Source of the DNA: JAIEPW01 sp964406035
Lineage (GTDB): Bacteria; Acidobacteriota; Terriglobia; Bryobacterales; Bryobacteraceae
Length of the DNA: 32,100 bases
NCBI GenBank assembly: GCA_964406035.1
Contig: CAYOQB010000047.1
Span: forward strand, 1 to 32,100
Direction of reading: 5' to 3'
The notes under the pieces were generated by a model, which was not told the origin of the DNA, searched no databases, and saw only the letters and a list, made by a program, of their open reading frames with translations. Shown piece after piece: positions 1 to 6,556 of the stretch. The position numbers and the translations under genes are program-made. Each line of letters starts with the position of its first letter. The first letter of the stretch is position 1.

Positions 1-266
1 CCGGTAGCCGAATACATGCGCCCGCCGGTGCGTTTGGAGCTTTCGTAGACGGTAGACGCCAGGCCGAGCCGCTTCAGCGTCCAGGCGGCGTGCAATCCGG
101 CGATCCCGGCCCCGATGATGGCGATGCGGGGAGCGGTTTTGGCGGATGCCGGAGCGTGCATCAGCACCGGGATCGCGGCGGCTGCCTTGAGGAATTGCCG
201 CCGGGAAGGCGGCCGGTCCTCCAGAATCATGCGCTGCAATGAGGCAAGCAACGGGGATCGAGCCAT
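1..266 (-). CDS. Tat-exported FAD-dependent amine oxidase, N-terminal part only
   Basis: This gene runs off the left edge; only about 88 N-terminal residues are present. The ATG at 266 begins a protein with a twin-arginine signal (SRRQFLKAAA near residues 17-26) followed by a hydrophobic stretch and an Ala-rich cleavage region. The mature protein opens with the Rossmann FAD-binding motif GAGIAGLHAAW, an acidic residue at the end of the second strand (VYES), and the GGRMYS segment typical of flavin-containing amine oxidases and phytoene-desaturase-like enzymes. It would be folded with FAD in the cytoplasm and exported by Tat. The substrate cannot be told because the substrate domain lies outside the window. 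It diverges from the acyl-CoA dehydrogenase with a 39-base gap, so the two promoters overlap or are shared. Confidence 0.8.
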   Translation of the reverse strand, partial: MARSPLLASLQRMILEDRPPSRRQFLKAAAAIPVLMHAPASAKTAPRIAIIGAGIAGLHAAWTLKRLGLASTVYESSKRTGGRMYSAT

Positions 267-305
267 GCCAGACAGACTACCAACGTCAGCGATAAGATTT
301 TCAGC

Positions 306-1463
306 ATGCCTACGACTTTGGAAGAGCGGTCCCTGATTGTGCAGACTGTCCGCCAGTTCGTCGAACGCGACGTGATGCCGGTGGCGAGCGAGATGGAGCA
401 CCGGGATGAGTATCCAAAGGCGCTGGTGGACGAGATGATCCGGATGGGGCTTTTCGGGCTGAACATTCCCGAGGAATACGGCGGCGTGAACGCGGACTAC
501 ACGACGTTCGCGATGATCTTCACCGAGCTGGCGCGAGGCTGGCTGGGACTCGCCGGGATTCTGGGGACGCACCTTGTGTTGAACGACGTGATCACCCGGT
601 TTGGGACCGACGAACAAAAGCGGCGGTGGCTGCCGATGCTGGCGCGGGCGGACAAACGCGGCGGAATTTGCCTGTCGGAGCCGAACGCGGGCACCGATCT
701 GCAGCGCATCCGCACGGTGGCGGTGCGGCGCGGGGATCAGTACATCGTCAACGGATCGAAGATGTGGATCACCAACGCACGGCACGGCTCGATTTTTCTG
801 CTGATGGCGAAGACGGACCCCTCGGCGACGCCCACGTTCAAAGGGATCAGCGCATTCGTGATCGAGAAGGGAGCGCCGGGCCTGACGGTAAGCCGCGACA
901 TCCACAAGATGGGCTATCGCGGCGTGGAGACCTGCGAGTTGAACTTCACCGATTTTCCGGTTCCCGCGGAGAACCTGATCGGCGGAGTGGAGGGCGAGGG
1001 GTTCTATCACGTGATGACCGGCTTAGAGGCGGAGCGGATCAACGTGGCCGCCCGCGGGCTGGGAATCGCGCAGGCGGCTTTTGAACAGGCGATCGCGTAT
1101 TCGCAGAAGCGAGTCACGTTCGGGAAGCCGATCAGCGAGCACCAGGCGATTCAGTTGAAGCTCGCGGATATGGCGACGAAGATCGAGGCGTCGCGGCTGC
1201 TGATCTTCTCCGCCGCGGAAAAGAAGGACCGCGGGGAGCGGTGCGATCTGGAAGCGGGAATGGCCAAGCTGTTCGCGACGGAGACCGCGCAGGAGGTGGC
1301 GTGGGATGCGATGCGGGTCCTGGGCGGGAACGGCTTTTCGAAGGACTTTCCGGTGGAGAGGTACTACCGGGACGCTCCGCTGACGGTGATTGGCGGGGGG
1401 ACGAACGAGTTGCAGAGGCTGATCATCGCGAAGAACCTGCTGAAGAAGTACAAGGCGGACTAG
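306..1463 (+). CDS. Acyl-CoA dehydrogenase
   Basis: A full-length (385 aa) FAD-dependent acyl-CoA dehydrogenase that introduces the alpha-beta double bond into acyl-CoA thioesters. The FAD/substrate signature ICLSEPNAGTDL lies at about 121-132 and KMWITNARHG at about 152-161; the C-terminal helical domain ends with a TNELQR segment. The catalytic base is displaced. The usual Glu of the YEGT motif is Gly364 (IGGGT), while GLEAER at 239-244 puts Glu243 at the place used by isovaleryl-CoA and long-chain dehydrogenases. That suggests a branched- or long-chain substrate, which is inference. No electron-transfer flavoprotein or thiolase genes are adjacent, so it appears to be a monocistronic gene. 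Confidence 0.93.
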   Translation: MPTTLEERSLIVQTVRQFVERDVMPVASEMEHRDEYPKALVDEMIRMGLFGLNIPEEYGGVNADYTTFAMIFTELARGWLGLAGILGTHLVLNDVITRFGTDEQKRRWLPMLARADKRGGICLSEPNAGTDLQRIRTVAVRRGDQYIVNGSKMWITNARHGSIFLLMAKTDPSATPTFKGISAFVIEKGAPGLTVSRDIHKMGYRGVETCELNFTDFPVPAENLIGGVEGEGFYHVMTGLEAERINVAARGLGIAQAAFEQAIAYSQKRVTFGKPISEHQAIQLKLADMATKIEASRLLIFSAAEKKDRGERCDLEAGMAKLFATETAQEVAWDAMRVLGGNGFSKDFPVERYYRDAPLTVIGGGTNELQRLIIAKNLLKKYKAD

Positions 1464-1495
1464 CTTGCGACTCTTAGATTGCATATCATAAGACT

Positions 1496-1708
1496 ATGGT
1501 GTTGAGCGAAAAGGAAGAGGTATTGATCGGCGTTCTGCGTACTCTTCCTCCGGCCGAGTCCGGGAGGGTGCTGAACTGGGCTTACCACCTGGCTGCAATA
1601 TCCGGCGGCGCCCACACGCAGTGGTCAGATTCTTGGAGCGACGAAGACCTGGCAGACGTCACGGCGAGCGCTGTCGCGGATTTCGAACAGCGGCCTGAGG
1701 CGCTTTGA
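1496..1708 (+). CDS. Small protein, probable antitoxin of a PemK/MazF-like pair
   Basis: A 70-residue acidic protein with no family I recognise. It is predicted mostly helical, with an N-terminal segment SEKEEVLIGVLRTLPP and an acidic C-terminal tail (SWSDEDLADVTASAVADFEQ). The antitoxin assignment rests on size, charge, position directly upstream of a PemK/MazF-like gene, and the overlap of its TGA stop (1706-1708) with the TTG start of the next gene (1705-1707). This is the usual order for type II modules. No AbrB or ribbon-helix-helix DNA-binding motif is evident, so autoregulation cannot be asserted. The 32 bases upstream are relatively AT-rich, but I see no convincing promoter with a normal leader. 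Confidence 0.55.
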   Translation: MVLSEKEEVLIGVLRTLPPAESGRVLNWAYHLAAISGGAHTQWSDSWSDEDLADVTASAVADFEQRPEAL

Positions 1709-2058
1709 ATCCAGGCGATGTCGTTGTCAGTCAGTTTCCGGGAGCCCGCGAGTCGAAATCACGCCCGGCCGTCGTGCTCTCGACGGCGGAGTATCATGCA
1801 AAGCGGCCCGACGTTGTCGTCGGGATGATCACCAGCAAAGTTCCTTACCCTGAAGCACCAACGGATTGCAGGCTGGAAGATTGGGAGGAGGCTGGCCTTC
1901 GTGCCCCGTCCTTTTTCCGGCTTTTCGTAGTTACTCTGCCGAGGAACAAGGTCCGGCCGTTTGGTAGGTTATCCGATCGGGATTGGCAAGCAGTCTACGC
2001 CTGCTTGGTGAGGGGTCTCGGAGTGAACTCCGCCGACTCGACACCAGCCCAGCCTTAG
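1705..2058 (+). CDS. PemK/MazF-like toxin family protein
   Basis: A 117-residue protein that begins with the PemK/MazF layout: a GDVVVSQFPG first strand, then a basic loop and RPAVVLS. This matches the family pattern GDIvlvdFP...RPalVls. Family members are mostly mRNA endoribonucleases, some only structurally related. A second conserved-looking segment is VGMITSK, followed by FFRLFVVTLPRNKV, where the family usually has its second core strand. The start is TTG at 1705 (TTGA overlap with the upstream stop); no in-frame ATG lies near the conserved N-terminus. Translation is therefore likely coupled to the upstream gene. Catalytic activity is not shown by sequence alone. The gene ends 45 bases before the promoter of the B12 riboswitch unit. 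Confidence 0.75.
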   Translation: MNPGDVVVSQFPGARESKSRPAVVLSTAEYHAKRPDVVVGMITSKVPYPEAPTDCRLEDWEEAGLRAPSFFRLFVVTLPRNKVRPFGRLSDRDWQAVYACLVRGLGVNSADSTPAQP

Positions 2059-2102
2059 CCTTTGACATTCTCCCCGGCCGGCGCAGCAGCGAGCACGTGA
2101 CG

Positions 2103-2129
2103 TTGATCGCGGAAGGCACATGCTATACT
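2103..2129 (+). promoter_or_regulatory. Candidate extended -10 promoter for the riboswitch-receptor unit
   Basis: TATACT at 2124-2129 is preceded by TG at 2121-2122, giving an extended -10 element. A TTGATC element at 2103-2108 lies 15 bases upstream, a little short for a -35 box, but an extended -10 tolerates that. Transcription would begin close to 2136, at the 5' edge of the riboswitch P1 stem (2137). That agreement is the best support. Confidence 0.55.
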
Positions 2130-2136
2130 CCTGTTG

Positions 2137-2340
2137 CTATCGGTACGCCCGCCTCACCCGCGGGCGTTGAAAAGGGAACCCGGTGAGAATCCGGGACTGC
2201 CCCGCAGCGGTAAACAGGAACCAAAGCCGTCTACAAGCACTGGGCGAAAATGGCCCGGGAAGCGGCGGCAAGTAGAAAACCCGCCTCACCTCAACTAAGG
2301 CCGAGCGGAAACGCCTGCAAGTCCGAAGACCTGCCGGTGG
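2137..2340 (+). promoter_or_regulatory. Cobalamin (adenosylcobalamin-class) riboswitch
   Basis: The conserved core is plain. GGGAACCCGGTGAGAATCC at about 2174-2192 is followed by GGGACTGCCCCGCAGCGGTAA at 2193-2213, then ACAAGCACTGG at 2233-2243, and the 3' B12-box region AAGTCCGAAGACCTGCC at 2319-2335. The closing P1 stem is visible: 2137-2143 (CTATCGG) pairs with 2334-2340 (CCGGTGG) using two G-U pairs. The element sits directly upstream of a TonB-dependent receptor, the classic position for repression of corrinoid uptake by cobalamin. A GGCG-AAA-CGCC hairpin follows at about 2346-2356, but there is no U-run. Whether control is by termination or by access to the ribosome-binding site (2377-2386) cannot be settled by eye. 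Confidence 0.95.
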
Positions 2341-2388
2341 TGCGTGGCGAAACGCCCCGCATTCCAAGCGACCTTCGAGGGGGAGGCA

Positions 2389-4779
2389 ATGGCAAAGTCC
2401 ATTTCGCTGTTCTTTTTCGCCGCCATTCTGGCGGCCGACACCCACACCATTTCCGGCAGAGTTCTGGACCCGTCCGGCGCGGCCGTGGCGCAGGCAACCG
2501 TTACCGCTGTCGCCCGCGCAAGCGGGCTTCGCGGCACAACACGGTCGAACGATGCTGGGGAGTTCCGGATCACATTATCCGGCGGCCAGTGGCTGCTGGA
2601 AGCCGCAGCCGCCGGACTCGCAAGCGCGACTCCTGAAAAAGTCGAGCTGAGGGGGGATCTCACCCGCGACCTGGTTCTTTCGCTCGGCCGGGTAACGTCG
2701 GTGGTTTCGGTGACCGCGTCGGGCACGGCGCAGCCGGTGGACGAGGTGGCCAAAGCGCTAGATGTAATCACCACGCAGGAACTGGATCAGCGAGGCGAAT
2801 TCTCGCTGGCCGAAGCAGTCCGGCTGACGCCCGGGGTCCGCAGCACGCAACTGGGCGGACCGGGGGCGTTCACCAGCATTTCGGTTCGCGGGATGCGCTC
2901 GTATCAAACGTCGGTGCTGGCGGACGGATTCCGGCTGCGAGACACCACCGCCACGCAGGGCGAGGCCTCGGGCTACTTGAGCGACATCCTGTTGCTGGAT
3001 CTAGATCGGGTGGAGATCCTGCGCGGCTCCGGATCGTCGCTTTATGGTACGCATTCGATGGGCGGCGTCCTAAACCTGGTAACGGATTCGGGCGGCGGAC
3101 CGGTGCGCGGTTCGATCTTGATGGAAGGCGGCGGGTTGGGAATCCTGCGCACGCAGGCCCGCGTATCCGGGTCGGCGGCGAGGGATCGACTGCGCTACTC
3201 GGCGGGAATCGGTCACCTGAATGTGCTGCGGGGCGTGGACGGCGATGACCGGCATCGCAATTCTTCGATGCAGGGCCAAGTGCAGTATTTGGCTGCGCCG
3301 CGGACGACGTTGCGCGGGCGCTTCTGGATCTCGGACGCGTTTCTGCAATTGAATACGACGCCCTTCGCGGCTCCCGAGGCGTTGCTGCCGGCGTCCCAGG
3401 TGGTTCCGGCGAACGCCTTGTCCGCCGCTCAGGTGCGGCGAGCGGAATCAGGGCTGCCGATCGACTGGACCGGCGCGACGTTCGCGCCCTCGTTGAACGA
3501 TCCGGATTCCCGGCGCTCCGCGCGGCTGTACAACGGCCTGGGCGGGATCACGCAGGAGTTTGCCGGGGGAGCTTCGCTGCGCATCGACTACCAGGGTTTG
3601 GCGACGCAGCGCGACAATCGCGACGGGCCCGCGGGTGTCCGCTTCCAGCCGCTGTTCTCGAACTCAAACGCATTCGACGGACGCATGGACGTGCTCGCGG
3701 TGCGAGCCGATGCACCGCTTCCGGGCGGCCAACTGTTCTCCGGCGGTTATGAATTTGAGCGCGAGCGTTTCGAGAATGTGGCCACCGAACAGGACCCGCA
3801 GAATCCGCTGGCGGCGCGCACGGCAATTTCGCAGCGGAGCCAGAGTCTGTTCGTGCAGGACCAGATCCGTCTGTTGGAGAGCCGGCTGCTGATTTCGGTA
3901 TCGGGGCGGTGGCAGACGTTTGCGCTCGCTGCGCCGAAGTTCGCGGGAGGGCCACCGGCGTACGCAGCCGCACGAAACCCTGCTCCGCCGGACGCCTTTA
4001 CCGGAGACATCGCGGCGGCGTACTTCATCTCATCCACGGGCACAAAGTTCCGTGCGCATGCGGGGAACGCGTATCGCGCACCGTCGCTGTTCGAACGTTA
4101 TGGGACCGGCTTCTTCGGCGGGTTCTTCAGCCCTTACGGCGATCCGCGCCTGCGTCCGGAACGCGCGCTGGGCGTGGATGTGGGTGTGGATCAGTATCTG
4201 GCGGGATCGCGCGTGCGGTTGAGCGCGTCGTATTTCTACACGCGGCTGCAGGAAGTGATTGAGTTCGACTTCAGCGGTCTGATCGATGCGGCAACGGATC
4301 CGTTTGGACGCTTCGGCGGGTATTTGAATACGCGTGGCGGTCTCGCGCGCGGGGTGGAGTTGAGCGCGGAGGCCCGGCCGTGGCGGGGTATGTCCCTGCG
4401 GAGTTCGTATACGCACACGAACGCGCGGGAGAGGAACTCGATTCTGCAGGGCGGATCGATCCGGACGCTGCGCGTCTTCGAGCATATGGGCACGCTCACG
4501 GCCACACAGCGCCTGGGGCGCAGCATCGACGCGACCTTCGATTTCTTCGCGGCGTCGAGTTACCTGGGTCCGTTCTTCGCTGGGTCCGGCACGCGGGCAT
4601 TCCGCTTCGAGGGTCCGCGCAAAGCGGATTTGATGGTGCAATACACGCGACCCTTGTCGGACCGGACGAAGCTCCAGGTGTATACGAGGCTCGAGAACCT
4701 GGCGAACCAGCGGTTCTTCGAGGATGGGTTCCGCACGCCGCGGTTCTGGGGAGTGGGCGGGGTCCGGCTGCTGTTCTGA
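2389..4779 (+). CDS. TonB-dependent outer-membrane receptor, probable cobalamin/corrinoid importer (BtuB-like)
   Basis: A 796-residue outer-membrane receptor. The ATG at 2389 was chosen because the purine-rich GAGGGGGAGG (2377-2386) precedes it and a signal peptide follows (MAKSISLFFFAAILA). An in-frame start 15 codons upstream would spoil both. After the signal comes a carboxypeptidase-regulatory-like beta domain (about 19-100, beginning ISGRVLDPSGAAV). A TonB-box-like segment (VVSVTASG, about 103-110) and a plug domain follow, with RGMRSYQTSVLADG and RVEILRGSGSSLYGTHSMGGVLNLVT as landmarks. The remaining 550 or so residues alternate as in a 22-strand barrel, and the protein ends in Phe (GVRLLF). 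The substrate is inferred from the cobalamin riboswitch directly upstream, not from the protein itself. No btuCDF genes are nearby. Confidence 0.93.
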   Translation: MAKSISLFFFAAILAADTHTISGRVLDPSGAAVAQATVTAVARASGLRGTTRSNDAGEFRITLSGGQWLLEAAAAGLASATPEKVELRGDLTRDLVLSLGRVTSVVSVTASGTAQPVDEVAKALDVITTQELDQRGEFSLAEAVRLTPGVRSTQLGGPGAFTSISVRGMRSYQTSVLADGFRLRDTTATQGEASGYLSDILLLDLDRVEILRGSGSSLYGTHSMGGVLNLVTDSGGGPVRGSILMEGGGLGILRTQARVSGSAARDRLRYSAGIGHLNVLRGVDGDDRHRNSSMQGQVQYLAAPRTTLRGRFWISDAFLQLNTTPFAAPEALLPASQVVPANALSAAQVRRAESGLPIDWTGATFAPSLNDPDSRRSARLYNGLGGITQEFAGGASLRIDYQGLATQRDNRDGPAGVRFQPLFSNSNAFDGRMDVLAVRADAPLPGGQLFSGGYEFERERFENVATEQDPQNPLAARTAISQRSQSLFVQDQIRLLESRLLISVSGRWQTFALAAPKFAGGPPAYAAARNPAPPDAFTGDIAAAYFISSTGTKFRAHAGNAYRAPSLFERYGTGFFGGFFSPYGDPRLRPERALGVDVGVDQYLAGSRVRLSASYFYTRLQEVIEFDFSGLIDAATDPFGRFGGYLNTRGGLARGVELSAEARPWRGMSLRSSYTHTNARERNSILQGGSIRTLRVFEHMGTLTATQRLGRSIDATFDFFAASSYLGPFFAGSGTRAFRFEGPRKADLMVQYTRPLSDRTKLQVYTRLENLANQRFFEDGFRTPRFWGVGGVRLLF

Positions 4780-4791
4780 CGGGCCACCTTG

Positions 4792-6429
4792 CTAGTGATA
4801 GATGCCCGGCGCCTCGTGGCCGAGCTTCTGCACGTACTCGACATACGAGCCGGGATAAACAAGCGGGTTGCGATCCAGCCCGCTTTCTCCTCCCAGTTCC
4901 AGCACGCGGGTGCCGAGCGCCTTCAGAAACATGCGGTCGTGTGAGACGAAGACCATGGTGCCTTCGAAATCCTTGAGCGCGTCCACCAGCATTTCCTTGG
5001 TGGCGAGGTCGAGGTGATTGGTGGGCTCGTCCAGCACCAGAAGGTTGGGCGGATCGTAGAGCATGCGCGCCATCGCTAATCGCGATTTCTCGCCGCCCGA
5101 GAGGGCGCGAATGCGTTTGTCGACATCCTCTCCGGAGAACTGAAACGCGCCGGCCAGGGTGCGAAGCGCGCCCAGCCCGTCCTGAGGGAAGTCGCGCTGT
5201 AGTTGCTCGATCACGGTGAGGTCCGGGTTCAGAACGTCCAGCGATTGCTGCGCGAAGTAGCCCATCCGCAGGCTCGCGCCGAGCCGGATGGAGCCCGAAT
5301 CGGGAGACGTTGCGCCCGCCAGCATTTTCAACAAGGTGCTCTTTCCCGCGCCGTTGCGGCCCATGACGGCCCAGCGTTCGCCGCGCCGGATGGTGAGGCT
5401 GAAGCCCTGGTAGATGGCGCGCGATCCGTAGCTTTTGTGGACGTCCTCCATAACGGCAACCTGATCGCCGGAGCGGGGCGGGACGCGGAAGTCGAATTTG
5501 ACCACCTGGCGTTTCTTCGGCAGTTCCAGCTTCTCGATCTTGTCCAGCGCCTTGATCCGGCTCTGCACCTGGGCCGCTTTGGCGGCATGGGTTTTGAATC
5601 GTTCGATGAACCGCTGCTCCTTGGCGAGCATGGCCTGTTGGCGGGCGAACGCCGCCTGCTGGTTGCTCTCGCGGATCTCCCGCTCGCGCTCGTAGAAGTC
5701 GTAGTTGCCGGAATAACTGACAATCTCTCCGGCGTCGATCTCCGCGATCTTGGTGACGATGCGGTTCATGAACTCGCGGTCATGCGAGGTCATCAACAGC
5801 GCGCCGGGATATGACTTCAGGAATTGCTCCAGCCAGATAATGGACTCGATGTCCAGGTGATTGGTGGGCTCGTCCATCAGCAGGACATCCGGGCGGCCCA
5901 GCAGCACCCGCGCCAGCGCGACGCGCATCTTCCAGCCGCCGGAGAGCGCGCCGACATCGCCATCGATCTGCTCGTCGAGGAATCCGAGTCCGTGCAGGAC
6001 TTCGCGGGCCTGTGCCTCCAGCGCGTAGCCGCCGAGGTGGTCGTATTCCTCCTGCACCTCGCCGAAGCGCTCCAGGATTTTGTCCATGTCGCCGGTGCGA
6101 TCGGGGTCGCCCATGGCGTGCTGCAGTTCTTCGAGCTCGTGGTGCAGATCGCCGACGCGCCCGCTGCCGGCGATCGCCTCGTCGAGCACGGAGCGGCCCT
6201 TCATCTCCTCCACATCCTGCCGGAAGTAGCCGATGGTGAGCTTCTTGGGGATGGAGACTTCGCCATCGTCGGGTTGCTCCTCGCCGGTGATCATGCGAAG
6301 TAGTGTGGTCTTGCCGGCGCCGTTGGGCCCGACCAGGCCGACTTTTTCGCCGGGATTGAGCTGAAAGGCGGCGTCCACGAAGATGAGCTGCTTGCCGTAC
6401 TGCTTTTGGATATTCGCGAAGGAGATCAT
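4792..6429 (-). CDS. ABC-F family ATPase (Uup/YbiT-like, ribosome-associated)
   Basis: A soluble protein of 545 residues with two ABC ATPase domains and no membrane segments, as in ABC-F translation factors. Domain 1 has Walker A GPNGAGKTTLL, signature LSGGWKMRVALARVLL and Walker B VLLMDEPTNHLD. Domain 2 has GRNGAGKSTLLK, LSGGEKSRLAMARMLY and LLVLDEPTNHLD. A charged helical linker rich in Gln, Arg and Lys lies between them (the P-site tRNA interaction motif region), and its catalytic Glu residues are intact in both sites. The start at 6429 gives MISFANIQKQYG, the usual ABC-F N-terminus; the frame stays open 22 codons upstream, but that stretch looks like leader. Family members act on the ribosome, some giving antibiotic resistance. 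Housekeeping and resistance subtypes cannot be separated here. The gene converges on the receptor gene with a 12-base gap. Confidence 0.93.
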   Translation of the reverse strand: MISFANIQKQYGKQLIFVDAAFQLNPGEKVGLVGPNGAGKTTLLRMITGEEQPDDGEVSIPKKLTIGYFRQDVEEMKGRSVLDEAIAGSGRVGDLHHELEELQHAMGDPDRTGDMDKILERFGEVQEEYDHLGGYALEAQAREVLHGLGFLDEQIDGDVGALSGGWKMRVALARVLLGRPDVLLMDEPTNHLDIESIIWLEQFLKSYPGALLMTSHDREFMNRIVTKIAEIDAGEIVSYSGNYDFYEREREIRESNQQAAFARQQAMLAKEQRFIERFKTHAAKAAQVQSRIKALDKIEKLELPKKRQVVKFDFRVPPRSGDQVAVMEDVHKSYGSRAIYQGFSLTIRRGERWAVMGRNGAGKSTLLKMLAGATSPDSGSIRLGASLRMGYFAQQSLDVLNPDLTVIEQLQRDFPQDGLGALRTLAGAFQFSGEDVDKRIRALSGGEKSRLAMARMLYDPPNLLVLDEPTNHLDLATKEMLVDALKDFEGTMVFVSHDRMFLKALGTRVLELGGESGLDRNPLVYPGSYVEYVQKLGHEAPGIYH

Positions 6430-6433
6430 GAGA

Positions 6434-6457
6434 AGCGGTTTGAGGGGGTAAACCGCT
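6434..6457 (-). promoter_or_regulatory. Perfect hairpin immediately upstream of the ABC-F start codon
   Basis: AGCGGTTT (6434-6441 on the plus strand) and AAACCGCT (6450-6457) form an uninterrupted 8-bp stem with an 8-base loop that is pyrimidine-rich in the mRNA (ACCCCCTC). The stem ends only four bases before the ATG at 6429, where a Shine-Dalgarno sequence would normally be; no purine-rich site is present. The stem may influence ribosome loading. There is no U-run, so it does not look like an intrinsic terminator. Confidence 0.45.
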
Positions 6458-6556
6458 ATTGTCGCCGATCGGCGCAGGACCATGCCCGAATACACCCGCC
6501 GTGGGCCGCCGGTTGCACGGGCTCGAATCGTGAACCGGCAGCCTCAGGCGAGGCCT

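Noticed and set aside
6505..6545. tRNA-like segment (CGGGCTCGAATCGTG resembling a T-loop) between the permease and ABC-F genes
   Set aside because: No acceptor, D or anticodon stems can be built around it.
6541..6554. Short hairpin GCCTC-GAGGC after the permease stop
   Set aside because: Only a five-base stem and no U-run; not a convincing terminator.
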